Source: Anaerococcus pacaensis 9403502
Lineage (GTDB): Bacteria > Bacillota > Clostridia > Tissierellales > Peptoniphilaceae
DNA: 64,000 bases
Direction: 5' to 3'
Assembly (NCBI GenBank): GCA_000308255.3
Contig: HG326665.1
Coordinates: 61,828 to 125,827, forward strand
A program made the position numbers and the translations under genes. The notes under the pieces are model-generated. The model saw only the letters and a program-made list of their open reading frames with translations. It was not told the DNA's origin and ran no database searches. Below, one piece after another: positions 21,200 to 30,774 of this stretch. Within the stretch, counting starts at the first letter, position 1. Every line of letters begins with the position of its first letter.

Positions 21200-23083
21200 A
21201 TGTATATCAAAAAAAACAACATGATAGCCCTAACTCTAGCACTTTCTCTTGCAATGGTGGGTTGCGACAACAATGCTACACCTACTGCCCCAGCAGAAAA
21301 CGAAGTTGCTGAATCAGAAGTATCAGAAACTGTTGAACCTACAGAAGAAGAGACAGCTGAAACAGAAGTAGTAGAAGAAGAAACCCCAGAAGATACTTCT
21401 GAAGAAGCAGAAGAAGAAAACGAAGAGACAGAAGAAACAGCAAGCGCACCAGGCGAATTAACTGATGGTACATATAAGGCAAGCGCAAATGGCTACGACC
21501 GTGAGCTAAACCTGGAAGTCACAATAGCAGATGGCAAAATCTCAGACATAGCACTTCTAGACTATCACGATTCAGATACCGTAATTGAAAGAGCTTTCCC
21601 AATCCTAAAAGAAAGAATCATAGAAGCTAACAGCCCTGATGTTGACTCAGTCTCAGCAGCTACCCTATCTTCATACGGTATAAAAGAAGCTACTCTTAAG
21701 GCTATGGTAGAAGCAGGTCTTGCTGAAGGTACTATCGAAATCGATAGATCAACAGGCTATGAAGAAGACCGTGAACTAACAGAAGCAGAAGATATTTCAA
21801 CAGATGTACTTGTAATCGGTGCAGGTCCTGCCGGCCTATCTGCAGCTATCCAAGCTAAACAAGATGGCGTAGAAAATGTAATCCTAATCGAAAAATTAGA
21901 CATCATAAGCGGTAATGGTAAATTTGACATGAACTTCTTTGACATGGCAAACTCTGAAGCTATGAAAGCTAATGACAACGAAGTGACTAAAGAAGAATAC
22001 AGAGAAAAATATGCTGAAGGATCATGGGATAGCGAAGATAGAATCGATGCTATCACAGAAGGCGCTTTCGAACTTGATGCATGGCTTAGAGAACAAGATA
22101 TAAGTCTTGACTACAACTTCGGTGGCGAAGGATCAATGAACCACATGGCTAGCGAAAATGAATACGCTGGTAACCATATCCAAAAAGGCCTAGAAAATAC
22201 AGCTGAAAGACTTGGTGTAGAAATCATCACAGGTACAAAAGCAACTGATCTAATCATTGAAGATGGTGTTGCAAAGGGTGCTAGTGTTGAAGATAAGACA
22301 AGCACATATAATATTAATGCTGCATCTACAATCATTGCAACTGGTGGTTTTGGTTCAAACAAGGACCTACTAGCTGAATACATCCCAGGCGCTGAAATCA
22401 TACCAACATCTAACCAAATCGGTACAACAGGCGACTTCATAGAAATAGCTAAAAACCACAATATAAAACTAGGCGATATGGAAAAACCATCAATATTTCC
22501 TAAAATTCTAGAACCACGCCGTGATTTAACAGGAGCTTTTGATAGCAACTTCATCTTTGTAAATGAAAACGGTGAAAGATTCATCGATGAAACTAGCTCT
22601 GGCCTAGAATATGCAACAGCTATAATGGATGCTCGTCCTGTATACTACATCTTTGATGAAGAAGCCAAAGATTCATTTTATAGACTATCTAGCCAGGTAG
22701 AAAAAGGCTATATTGCTACAGCTGACTCAATTGAGGAAGTAGCTGAAGCTATTGGTTGCGATTCTGAAACACTAAAAGCTACATTTGACAGCTACAATGC
22801 CGCTGCTAATGGAGAAGCTGAGGATCCTTTCCGTGAAGAAGCTGGCGAAAGACCTCTTGATACTACTGGTAAACTTTACTATGTAAGAGTTACTCCAGCC
22901 CTACACATGACCAAGGGTGGTATTGTAGCAAATGGAAAGGCAGAAGTCCTAGATAACGACGACAATGTAATCCCAGGCCTATTTGCTGCTGGTGAAGTAA
23001 CAGATACATCTGGCGCATACTCATCATCAGTAATCTTTGGTAGAATATCTGGTTCATCTGCAGCAAGCTATATAGCAGAATAA
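21200..23083 (+). CDS. Extracellular FMN/FAD fumarate-reductase-like lipoprotein
   Basis: 627 residues. Signal peptide with lipobox AMVGC (Cys about residue 22), so a lipoprotein on the outer face of the membrane. A Glu/Thr-rich linker follows (about residues 30-88). Then an FMN-binding domain whose DSVSAATLSS matches the site where ApbE attaches FMN to Thr, and from about residue 195 an FAD-binding domain (DVLVIGAGPAGLSAAIQAK) ending with HMTKGGIVANGKAEVLD and GLFAAGEVTD. This is the fumarate/urocanate-reductase fold used with extracellular electron transfer in Gram-positives. Acceptor unknown. It is likely mono- or bicistronic with rsmI. Confidence 0.92.
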   Translation: MYIKKNNMIALTLALSLAMVGCDNNATPTAPAENEVAESEVSETVEPTEEETAETEVVEEETPEDTSEEAEEENEETEETASAPGELTDGTYKASANGYDRELNLEVTIADGKISDIALLDYHDSDTVIERAFPILKERIIEANSPDVDSVSAATLSSYGIKEATLKAMVEAGLAEGTIEIDRSTGYEEDRELTEAEDISTDVLVIGAGPAGLSAAIQAKQDGVENVILIEKLDIISGNGKFDMNFFDMANSEAMKANDNEVTKEEYREKYAEGSWDSEDRIDAITEGAFELDAWLREQDISLDYNFGGEGSMNHMASENEYAGNHIQKGLENTAERLGVEIITGTKATDLIIEDGVAKGASVEDKTSTYNINAASTIIATGGFGSNKDLLAEYIPGAEIIPTSNQIGTTGDFIEIAKNHNIKLGDMEKPSIFPKILEPRRDLTGAFDSNFIFVNENGERFIDETSSGLEYATAIMDARPVYYIFDEEAKDSFYRLSSQVEKGYIATADSIEEVAEAIGCDSETLKATFDSYNAAANGEAEDPFREEAGERPLDTTGKLYYVRVTPALHMTKGGIVANGKAEVLDNDDNVIPGLFAAGEVTDTSGAYSSSVIFGRISGSSAASYIAE

Positions 23084-23149
23084 TAACTATTTAAACATGT
23101 CCATTTTTTTTGGGTGTGTTTTTTGTTACAATTTATATAAGGAGTTAAT

Positions 23150-23968
23150 ATGGACTATCAGATATATTTTGTACCAACACCTATAGGAAACCTCGAAGAT
23201 ATGACTATCAGGGCTATTAATACCTTAAAAGAAGTCGATATCATAGCCTGCGAAGATACACGCGAGAGTAGGAAACTATTAGATTATTACGGGATTAATA
23301 AACTGCTCACCTCATACCATAAATTTAACGAAATGGCCAAGGGTGAAGAGATTATAAATAATGCAAGATTGGGTAAAACTTACGCCATTATCACAGACCA
23401 AGGCATGCCTGGTATATCAGATCCTGGTCATATACTTATTAAAAAATGTATAGAAGAAAGTGTGAATTACACTATTTTACCAGGTGCAAGCTCTATACTT
23501 ACAGCACTGGTTGGTTCTGGTATGGATAATGATAAGTTTGTCTATCATGGTTTTATCCCAAAAAAAGCATCTGACAAAACTAGATTATATGAAGAACTGA
23601 AGAATGAGAAAAAAACTTCGATATTATTTGATACCCCACACAATCTAGAAAAGACCATTGCAGATTTTAAAGAATATCTGCCGGACAGAAAACTTTGTAT
23701 CGCCCGAGAGCTTACTAAAAAGTTTGAAGAATATGTCTTGGTTGATATAAATGAAGTAGATGTGGATGACATTACCTTAAAAGGCGAATTTGTTTTAGTT
23801 TTATCCGGTAAAACTGAGGATGAAAGCAATGACATAAGCACTTACGAAAAGAAAATCAAATCGCTTTTAGCTGATGGGATGTCAACCAAAGACATAGTTA
23901 AAAATTTAAGAGCCGAAACAGATTTCTCTAAAAATGAAATCTATGAATATGTTTTAAGCTTGTCATAA
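23150..23968 (+). CDS. rsmI: 16S rRNA 2'-O-ribose C1402 methyltransferase
   Basis: 272 residues. SAM-dependent tetrapyrrole-methylase fold: IYFVPTPIGNLEDMTIRAI start, EDTRESRKLL, SDQGMPGISDPG-type loop (here TDQGMPGISDPGH) and LPGASSILTALVGSGM. RsmI modifies C1402 in the decoding centre. AAGGAGTTAAT ribosome site. The gene ends 4 bp before a foldback element. Confidence 0.96.
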   Translation: MDYQIYFVPTPIGNLEDMTIRAINTLKEVDIIACEDTRESRKLLDYYGINKLLTSYHKFNEMAKGEEIINNARLGKTYAIITDQGMPGISDPGHILIKKCIEESVNYTILPGASSILTALVGSGMDNDKFVYHGFIPKKASDKTRLYEELKNEKKTSILFDTPHNLEKTIADFKEYLPDRKLCIARELTKKFEEYVLVDINEVDVDDITLKGEFVLVLSGKTEDESNDISTYEKKIKSLLADGMSTKDIVKNLRAETDFSKNEIYEYVLSLS

Positions 23969-23972
23969 AAAT

Positions 23973-24146
23973 GGGCTGTTGCAATATAGATAAATTGTTC
24001 CAATATCATTCGAGCACCCTCAAAGATGGTGTCTCAGTTCGCCGACGGGCTAAAAGCCTCCATGATCCGGCAGGCTAAATCTCAAACTATCTGTGAGTGC
24101 ACTCTAATGATGGAACAATAATTATCTATTGATTTGTAACAGTCCC
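23973..24146. repeat. 174-bp foldback (MITE-like) element
   Basis: The entire gap between two convergent genes is one inverted repeat. The left end GGGCTGTTGCAA and right end (reverse complement GGGACTGTTACAA) match, and the similarity goes on inwards through ATAGATAA, TTGTTCCA and TCATT for about 40 bp per arm with small gaps. Inside are further short hairpins (GAG..ACC with GGT..CTC near 24012-24034) and a GC-rich core. No ORF. It may be a MITE derived from an IS with GGGCTGTT ends, now serving as terminator, or a structured RNA. Only one copy was noticed in this window. Confidence 0.6.
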
Positions 24147-24147
24147 T

Positions 24148-25134
24148 TTAATTTACTCTATTTTTGCTATCCCCTGTTCTTATTACCTCTAGGGCAGAAT
24201 TTAGGGCAAATTTAGCTTGGTTGTTGATAGCTTCTGTCGTGAAATATGATATGTGTTGGTAGAAATCTATCTTAGGATGATTTAGCATTTCATCAAACAA
24301 TGGATCATCGTAGTCAGGATTGTTGCGATTAACGATTGGCCCTTCTTTCTCATAGACATCTAGGGCAGCATAAGCTAGCCTGCCATTATCAATGGCATCT
24401 ATCAAATCTCTGGTATCAACTAACCCACCCCTAGCGCAATTTACTAATATTGCCCCATCTTTCATTTTCTCAAATGTTTCCTTATTAAAGAAGTGGAAGT
24501 TATCTGCTGTAAGAGCTGAGTGAATTGAGATAATATCAGCCTTAGCAAGTACTTCATCCTGGCTATCAAGCATATCTACGATACCTTCTGCCTGTGGTTT
24601 TTCTCTTGGAGAATAAGATATGATATTAGCCCCAAATGCCTTGACAAGTTTTGCTACATGTAGGCCAATACGGCCTAGACCATAGATCCCAACTGTCTTA
24701 CCTTTTAGGGTCTCACCTATTATTGTGTCATTTTGTCTAAAGTCTTTTTTCTCTAGGTTTAGCCTAATTTGCTTATCTCTTTTAAGGATTTTTAAGATCA
24801 TCATAATAGTAAATTCAGCAATAGATTCTGGTGAATAATCAGGCACATTGGTCACGACAAGGCCAGCATCATTCGCTTTATCTAAATCTATTTTTTCAAA
24901 ACCAACTGATGTAACAGATATTTGCTTTTGATTAAGTTCTGCTAGCCTCTTATATATCTTATCATTGGGTATATGGGTCACTGTAAATACAGACCCATCA
25001 TAGTCCGCTAGTTTTTCTACATTTTCTTCATTAATAAGTTCATTTAGGATATCAACCTTGATATCATTCTCTTCTTCCCATTCTTTTATAGCATCTAGGG
25101 CTAATGGATGTGGTTTATAATATAATATTTTCAT
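24148..25134 (-). CDS. ldhA: D-lactate dehydrogenase / D-2-hydroxyacid dehydrogenase
   Basis: 328 residues. N-terminal catalytic lobe, then the NAD domain with GKTVGIYGLGRIGLHVAKLVKAFG (GxGxxG). Active-site Arg is in NCARGGLVDT, Glu in YAALDVYEKEGP and His in FYQHISYFTTEA. The YEKEGP and HPKIDFYQHISYFT wording is close to D-LDH, which reduces pyruvate to D-lactate; other 2-oxoacids are possible. Two ATGs in a row (25137 and 25134); the second has better spacing from AAGGAG. It is convergent with rsmI. Confidence 0.88.
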   Translation of the reverse strand: MKILYYKPHPLALDAIKEWEEENDIKVDILNELINEENVEKLADYDGSVFTVTHIPNDKIYKRLAELNQKQISVTSVGFEKIDLDKANDAGLVVTNVPDYSPESIAEFTIMMILKILKRDKQIRLNLEKKDFRQNDTIIGETLKGKTVGIYGLGRIGLHVAKLVKAFGANIISYSPREKPQAEGIVDMLDSQDEVLAKADIISIHSALTADNFHFFNKETFEKMKDGAILVNCARGGLVDTRDLIDAIDNGRLAYAALDVYEKEGPIVNRNNPDYDDPLFDEMLNHPKIDFYQHISYFTTEAINNQAKFALNSALEVIRTGDSKNRVN

Positions 25135-25177
25135 CATCTACTCCTTGTTTACAATAATTACCCAAGTTTATGGCAAA

Positions 25178-25204
25178 ATAAAAAGAACCCGTAGGTTCTT
25201 AAAA
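25178..25204 (-). terminator. Terminator after rpsU
   Basis: On the minus strand AAGAACC, a 3-nt loop and GGGTTCTT run into TTTTATTTT, directly after the rpsU stop. Confidence 0.85.
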
Positions 25205-25387
25205 CTATTTATTTTTTCTGTTTTTTCTTTTAGCAGCGTCGTTTTTCTTTTTCTTGATAACGCTTGGTTTTTCGTAGTGTTCTCTTCTTCTGTATTCAGA
25301 AAGTACACCGGATCTTGCGCATTGTCTTTTGAATCTTTTAATTGCACTGTCGATTGATTCGTTTTCTCCAACTCTGATTTCTGTCAT
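25205..25387 (-). CDS. rpsU: 30S ribosomal protein S21
   Basis: 60 residues, very basic. [22 protein letters not shown] start, central [18 protein letters not shown] and a Lys/Arg/Asn tail are characteristic of S21. Frames overlapping the gene on either strand are shadows. Ribosome site is GAGGGGGGATAGAGA. It lies next to mtaB and dnaJ as in many Firmicutes. Confidence 0.96.
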   Translation of the reverse strand: MTEIRVGENESIDSAIKRFKRQCARSGVLSEYRRREHYEKPSVIKKKKNDAAKRKNRKNK

Positions 25388-25441
25388 TCTCTATCCCCCC
25401 TCTCGTATAACAAAAAATTTTTTCAGGTAAAAGTCAGCAAA

Positions 25442-25777
25442 TCAGCCTGGTGGCCATTGTAGAGATCTGCCGCCTAGTACATGAAAATGCAAGTGAGGAA
25501 CGCTTTGTCCTCCGTCCTCGCCAATGTTGGTAACCACTCTATAGCCTTCTAGTCCCATATCAGCTGCAATCTCTGCAATCTTTAGCATGATATGGCCCAT
25601 TAGGCCTCCGTCACCTTCATCAAGACGAGCTAAACTTGTTATGTGCTTTTTTGGTATAACAAGAACATGGATAGGCGCCTGTGGATCTAAATCATTAAAT
25701 GCAATTATATGATCATCTTCATAGATTGCTTCAGTTGGTATTTCACCATTTGCAATCTTACAAAATACACAATCCAT
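25442..25777 (-). CDS. hinT: HIT-family nucleotide phosphoramidase
   Basis: 111 residues. CVFCKIANGEIPTEAIYEDD start, AFNDLDPQAPIHVLVIPKKHI, and the catalytic histidine triad in SVPHLHFHVLGGRSLQWPPG, including the C-terminal Trp-Pro-Pro-Gly of HinT. Hydrolyses AMP-lysine-type phosphoramidates in the cytoplasm. Own ribosome site (GGGGGTGAAGT). Confidence 0.94.
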   Translation of the reverse strand: MDCVFCKIANGEIPTEAIYEDDHIIAFNDLDPQAPIHVLVIPKKHITSLARLDEGDGGLMGHIMLKIAEIAADMGLEGYRVVTNIGEDGGQSVPHLHFHVLGGRSLQWPPG

Positions 25778-25858
25778 ACTTCACCCCCATTGCTATATAA
25801 TATACCACAAGAAAAAATATCAGTCAATATAATATTGATATTTAAACACTTATATGAA

Positions 25859-27154
25859 TTAAACTATTTCGCCGATTAGCTCAGCATTTTTTATATCGGT
25901 AATTTTTACGTCAACTATGGTATTAGCGGGGATATTTTCTGCTACATTTACCTTTAGATAATTAGTAGAATAGCCTCCACTGTAGCCCTCTAAGTCAGCT
26001 TTTGATTCGATTAGGACAGATAAGGTCTTACCTAGCTGTTCTTCTAAGAATGCTATTCTATTTTTCTCTTCAATTACCTCTAAGTCGTGTAGCCTTTCCT
26101 TTTTAATATTGCCGTTAATTTGTTCTGTCATCTCAGCTGCTCTAGTCCCTTCACGAGGTGAGAACTTAAATAAATGGGTTTTGCTAAAATTAATATTATC
26201 TACAAATTCCATGGTTTCCTTATGATTATCATCAGTTTCTCCAGGGAAACCTACTATAATATCTGTAGTAAGCCCTGCATTTGGGAATACTTCTCTGATT
26301 AAATCACATTTTTCCTTATAAATATCAGTGTCATACTTACGATTCATCGCCTTTAAGACATCGTCTGATCCTGATTGAAGGGATAGGTGGAAGTGGTCGC
26401 AGCCCTTGCTTGTAGCCTTCATTCTTTCTAGAAAATCACGGGTGATGTGTCTTGGTTCCATAGATGATAACCTGATGCGCTCTATTCCATCAACTTCTGC
26501 CACAGCTTCTATGACGTCTATAAGATCAGATCCATCGCCAAAATCCTTGCCATAGCTTGATACGTGAATACCTGTAAGGACAATTTCCTTAAAGCCATTG
26601 GCAGCTAGTCTCTTAGTTTCATCTACAATAGAGCCTATATCACGGCTTACGATATTGCCCCTAGCGTAAGGGATGAGACAATAAGAGCAGTACATATTGC
26701 AACCATCTTGGATTTTTAAATAAGCTCTGGTCATTTCAGTTTGGTTTGAAATCTGAAGTTCTTCAAATGTTTTAGATTCGCTTGGAGCTATGATTTTATC
26801 CATGGCACCCTTGTTTTGAAGTACATCTTCGCATAGGTCTACTACATTTTCTTTATTCCTAGAGCCAAGGACTATATCTACTCCCTCTATAGCTGCGACT
26901 TCTTCTGGTTTGACTTGAGAATAGCAACCCATCACAGCTACTACCGCATCAGGATTGTCGCGACGGGCACGTGATATCATCTGTCTTGATTTTCTATCAC
27001 TCATGTTGGTTACAGTACAAGTATTTATGACGTAAATATCAGCATTTTCGCTAGCTTTTTCAAATCCTCTTTGGAGAAATAGCTCCTCCACAGCCTCTGA
27101 TTCGTATTGGTTTACCTTGCAACCAAGCGTGATTATATTAAACGTACTTGTCAT
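25859..27154 (-). CDS. mtaB: tRNA t6A37 methylthiotransferase
   Basis: 431 residues. Radical-SAM methylthiotransferase that makes ms2t6A37 in tRNA. The N-terminal UPF0004 domain gives three Cys (LGCKVNQYESEA, NTCTVT, MGCYSQV); the radical-SAM motif is CNMYCSYCLIPYARG; a TRAM domain lies at the C-terminus (LEGYSGGYSTNYLKV..). The CKVNQYE start marks MtaB rather than MiaB. The start overlaps the dnaJ stop (TAATG). Confidence 0.95.
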   Translation of the reverse strand: MTSTFNIITLGCKVNQYESEAVEELFLQRGFEKASENADIYVINTCTVTNMSDRKSRQMISRARRDNPDAVVAVMGCYSQVKPEEVAAIEGVDIVLGSRNKENVVDLCEDVLQNKGAMDKIIAPSESKTFEELQISNQTEMTRAYLKIQDGCNMYCSYCLIPYARGNIVSRDIGSIVDETKRLAANGFKEIVLTGIHVSSYGKDFGDGSDLIDVIEAVAEVDGIERIRLSSMEPRHITRDFLERMKATSKGCDHFHLSLQSGSDDVLKAMNRKYDTDIYKEKCDLIREVFPNAGLTTDIIVGFPGETDDNHKETMEFVDNINFSKTHLFKFSPREGTRAAEMTEQINGNIKKERLHDLEVIEEKNRIAFLEEQLGKTLSVLIESKADLEGYSGGYSTNYLKVNVAENIPANTIVDVKITDIKNAELIGEIV

Positions 27155-28272
27155 TATTCAAATAAATCCTTAATCTTTGAGAAGAATCCGCGCTCTTGAA
27201 CTTTTACATCTTCACCTAGGGTTTCAGCGTAGTTTTCTAGAGCCTCTCTTTGGTCACGACTTAGGTTTTCTGGGGTGACTACTTTTACATAGAAGTACAG
27301 GTCTCCCGTTCTTTTAGATCTGCCGTCAGTGATACCTTCTCTTTTTAGTTTAAATTTCGTTCCAGTTTGTGTTCCTGCTGGTATGGTGAATTTTTGAGTT
27401 TGGCTAAGGGTTGGGATTTCTATTTCACCACCTAGGGCAGCAGTTGGGAATGAAATTGGCATTTCATAATAAATATCTAGCCCATCTCTACTAAAGATTT
27501 CGTGGTCTTCGACATCAATTATTACATATAAATCACCATTTGGACCACCATTTTCTCCCGCATGTCCTTTGTTAGATATACGCATGACATTGTTCGTTTC
27601 AACCCCTGATGGTATATCTACCTTGATGCGTTCGCTCTTATAAACCTTACCAGAGCCATTACATACCTTACATGGGTCTTCGATGATTTCACCAGTTCCA
27701 TTACACTTATCACAAGTTACAGTTCTACTCATCCTGCCAAATGGAGTTTGACTGACTTCATTGATCACTCCTGCTCCATTACACTTATCACATGTATGGA
27801 TATCAGATTCGTTATTGGCACCAGTTCCATTACAGGTTTCACATTCTACTTCGCGGCGAACTTGGACTTCTTTGCTCACTCCAAAGGCAGCTTCTGCGAA
27901 AGTAAGCTTTACTATTTGCTGGATATCAGCACCCTTAACTGGTCTTTTGGTATTTTGACTATAGGCACTAGCGCCTCCAAATAGGTCACTAAATAAATCT
28001 CCAAATATATCTCCAAAACCACCTTGGTAGCTATAGCCACCAGCCCCAGCTCCTTCAAAGGCAGCTGAGCCATATCTATCGTATTGGCTTCTTTTTTCGT
28101 GATCTGATAATATTTCATAGCTAAGTGTAGCTTCTTTAAATTTTTGTTCTGCCTCAGTATCTCCAGGATTTAAATCTGGGTGATATTTTTTGGCAAGTTT
28201 TCTATACTCTCTTTTTATTTCATCATCTGTGGCATCGCGACTGACGCCAAGTACTTCATATGGATCTTGCAT
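27154..28272 (-). CDS. dnaJ: Chaperone DnaJ
   Basis: 372 residues. J domain with HPD ([10 protein letters not shown]), Gly/Phe-rich segment ([21 protein letters not shown]), zinc region with four CxxCxGxG repeats ([32 protein letters not shown]) and the substrate-binding C-terminal domains. It stimulates DnaK ATPase. It is separated from dnaK by a terminator-like hairpin, so it is expressed at a reduced level or from its own start. Confidence 0.98.
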   Translation of the reverse strand: MQDPYEVLGVSRDATDDEIKREYRKLAKKYHPDLNPGDTEAEQKFKEATLSYEILSDHEKRSQYDRYGSAAFEGAGAGGYSYQGGFGDIFGDLFSDLFGGASAYSQNTKRPVKGADIQQIVKLTFAEAAFGVSKEVQVRREVECETCNGTGANNESDIHTCDKCNGAGVINEVSQTPFGRMSRTVTCDKCNGTGEIIEDPCKVCNGSGKVYKSERIKVDIPSGVETNNVMRISNKGHAGENGGPNGDLYVIIDVEDHEIFSRDGLDIYYEMPISFPTAALGGEIEIPTLSQTQKFTIPAGTQTGTKFKLKREGITDGRSKRTGDLYFYVKVVTPENLSRDQREALENYAETLGEDVKVQERGFFSKIKDLFE

Positions 28273-28291
28273 ACTTCCCCCGTATTCAGAC

Positions 28292-28328
28292 TTAAAAAAA
28301 GCTATTTCAAAAAGAAATAGCCTTTTAT
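28292..28328 (-). terminator. Hairpin terminator between dnaK and dnaJ
   Basis: On the minus strand GGCTATTTC, a T-rich loop and GAAATAGC run into seven T. Probably a partial terminator lowering dnaJ relative to dnaK. Confidence 0.75.
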
Positions 28329-28365
28329 TTTTTTATTATACTTTGATTTTTAATCTTCGCTATAA

Positions 28366-30189
28366 TTATTCTTCGTCATCGATTACTTCGTAGTCAGCAT
28401 CTACTACATCATCGTTAGCATCAGCTGCTCCATCAAAGCCTGCCCCTTCAGCACCAGCATTTGCTTGATACATTCTTTCACTCATAGAATAGATTGTGTT
28501 TTGTAGAGCTTCGGTTTGAGCTTTGATTTCTTCAGTATTATCTGTAGCTATTGCATCTTCTAGTTTTTTGATTTCTGCTTCGATTTCATCGCGTTCGCTA
28601 CCTTCTACATTGGCATCATCTAGAGTTTTACGAGCTTGGTATACTAGGCTTTCTGCATTGTTTTTAGTATCGATAGTTTCTTTTTTCTTCTTATCTTCTT
28701 CAGCAAATTGTTCTGCTTCTTTGACTTTTCTATCGATTTCATCTTCTGATAGGTTTGAACTAGATGTGATTGTAATCTTTTGTTCTTTACCAGAACCTTG
28801 GTCTTTAGCTGTTACATTTACGATACCATTCGCATCGATATCAAATGTTACTTCGATTTGTGGTACACCACGGCGAGCTGCTGGGATACCTGTTAGTTGG
28901 AAACGACCAAGTGTTGTATTGTCTGCTGCCATTTCACGTTCACCTTGTACAACGTGGATGTCTACTTCTGTTTGACCATCAGCTGCAGTTGTAAATACTT
29001 GTGATTTCTTTGTTGGGATTGTTGTATTTCTTTCGATTAGTTTGGTAGCTACTCCACCTAGAGTTTCGATACCTAGAGATAGTGGAGTTACGTCAAGTAG
29101 TAGTAAGTCTTTTACTTCACCTGTTAGTACCCCACCTTGGATAGCAGCACCTAGGGCTACTGATTCATCAGGGTTGATATCTCTTTGTGGTTCTTTACCA
29201 ATGATATCTTTTACTAGGTTTTGTACAGCTGGTATTCTGGTAGAACCACCTACTAGTAAGACTTTTTCTACATCACTTGCAGATAGGCCGGCATCTTTGA
29301 GCGCATCATTTACTGGACCTCTTGTAGCTTCAACTAGGTCTTTGGTAAGTTCATCAAATTTAGCACGGGTTACAGAGATATCTAAGTGAACTGGTTGACC
29401 ATCAACAGCTGTAATAAAAGGTAGGTTTACATTTGTTGTCATTGTTGATGATAACTCTTTTTTAGCCTTTTCAGCTGCATCTTTTAGTCTTTGCATAGCT
29501 GTAAGATCTTTTGTAAGGTCTACGCCAGTTTCTTTTTTGAATTCGCTTGATAGGTAATCTACAAGTTTATTATCAAAGTCATCCCCACCAAGTCTGTTGT
29601 TACCACGTGTTGAAAGTACTTCAAATACACCATCGCCTACTTCAAGGATAGATACATCGAATGTACCACCACCAAGGTCATATACCATGATTTTTGATTG
29701 GTTGCTGTCTTTGTCAAGTCCATAAGCTAATGCTGCTGCAGTTGGTTCGTTGATGATTCTATCTACTGTAAGGCCCGCAATTTTTCCAGCGTCTTTTGTA
29801 GCTTGTCTTTGTGCATCTGTAAAGTAAGCTGGTACTGTGATTACAGCATTTGTTACTGTATCGTTTAGATAATTTTCTGCATCAGCCTTTAGTTTTTGTA
29901 GGATCATAGCTGAGATTTCTTCTGGAGAATATCTTTTGCCATCGATGTCATTTGTCTTATAATCAGAACCCATTTCTCTTTTGATAGATGAAATGGTTCT
30001 ATCAGGGTTTGTGATTGCTTGTCTTTTTGCTGTTTCACCTACTAGTCTTTCGCCATCTTTTGAGAAAGCTACAACTGAAGGTGTAGTTCTGTTACCTTCA
30101 CTATTTGGAATGATAGTAGCGCTACCACCTTCCATAACTGCTACAGCTGAGTTTGTTGTACCTAAGTCAATTCCTATAATTTTTGCCAT
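28366..30189 (-). CDS. dnaK: Chaperone DnaK (Hsp70)
   Basis: 607 residues. ATPase domain with [44 protein letters not shown] and [14 protein letters not shown]; interdomain linker [19 protein letters not shown]; substrate domain and a lid ending in an acidic DDEE tail. The Gram-positive type lacks the ATPase insertion of proteobacterial DnaK. TAGGAGG ribosome site. Third gene of the hrcA operon. Confidence 0.98.
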   Translation of the reverse strand: MAKIIGIDLGTTNSAVAVMEGGSATIIPNSEGNRTTPSVVAFSKDGERLVGETAKRQAITNPDRTISSIKREMGSDYKTNDIDGKRYSPEEISAMILQKLKADAENYLNDTVTNAVITVPAYFTDAQRQATKDAGKIAGLTVDRIINEPTAAALAYGLDKDSNQSKIMVYDLGGGTFDVSILEVGDGVFEVLSTRGNNRLGGDDFDNKLVDYLSSEFKKETGVDLTKDLTAMQRLKDAAEKAKKELSSTMTTNVNLPFITAVDGQPVHLDISVTRAKFDELTKDLVEATRGPVNDALKDAGLSASDVEKVLLVGGSTRIPAVQNLVKDIIGKEPQRDINPDESVALGAAIQGGVLTGEVKDLLLLDVTPLSLGIETLGGVATKLIERNTTIPTKKSQVFTTAADGQTEVDIHVVQGEREMAADNTTLGRFQLTGIPAARRGVPQIEVTFDIDANGIVNVTAKDQGSGKEQKITITSSSNLSEDEIDRKVKEAEQFAEEDKKKKETIDTKNNAESLVYQARKTLDDANVEGSERDEIEAEIKKLEDAIATDNTEEIKAQTEALQNTIYSMSERMYQANAGAEGAGFDGAADANDDVVDADYEVIDDEE

Positions 30190-30202
30190 GTTAATTAGCC
30201 TC

Positions 30203-30760
30203 CTATTTTGCTACCTTAACCATTGCTGGTCTTATAACTCTATCGTTTAGTTTGTATCCTTTTTGCAAAGTTTCAATGATATGATCAGCCTCTACCTCAT
30301 CACTTTCCTCTGTGAGGACTGCTTGGTGGAGATTATAATCAAATATTTCTCCATCAGATGGGATTGGCTCTAGTCCTTCATTAGCAAGGATTCTTAGCAT
30401 CTCGTCACGAGTCATAATAACGCCTTTTACTAATGGATCAGATTCATCCGCACCTGTAAGTGCCCTATCAAAGTTATCAAGAACTGGTAGTAATTTTTCT
30501 ACCAGGTTGCTGCAAGCGTACTTTTTAAAGTCAGCCTTCCCCGCTTCTTCTCTTTGCTTATAATTTGTAAAATCAGCTAGTAGTCTTTGATATTTGTCCT
30601 TAAATTCATCAAAATCTTCTTCGATGATTTCTTCTTTGACTTCTTCATCATCATCGACTATTTCGCCATCTATATAATCTTCATCTAAGTCATCTTCGTT
30701 TATTTCTTCAACCAGATCCTCTTCTAATAGATCTTCGTCATGTTGTTTTTCGTTATCCAC
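30203..30760 (-). CDS. grpE: Nucleotide exchange factor GrpE
   Basis: 185 residues. A long acidic N-terminus (about 1-50, Asp/Glu), a coiled coil ([25 protein letters not shown]) and the C-terminal beta domain ending [26 protein letters not shown], a clear GrpE signature. It releases ADP from DnaK. GTG start with AGAGAGG before it. 13 bp before dnaK. Confidence 0.97.
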   Translation of the reverse strand: MDNEKQHDEDLLEEDLVEEINEDDLDEDYIDGEIVDDDEEVKEEIIEEDFDEFKDKYQRLLADFTNYKQREEAGKADFKKYACSNLVEKLLPVLDNFDRALTGADESDPLVKGVIMTRDEMLRILANEGLEPIPSDGEIFDYNLHQAVLTEESDEVEADHIIETLQKGYKLNDRVIRPAMVKVAK

Positions 30761-30774
30761 TTCTAACCTCTCTT

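Noticed and set aside
23973-24146. CRISPR or tRNA in the rsmI-ldhA gap
   Set aside because: No spaced direct repeats and no cloverleaf or CCA-type end; the structure is one foldback.
25145-25371. Frames on both strands across rpsU
   Set aside because: S21 in frame 25205-25387 explains the region; the others lack ribosome sites.
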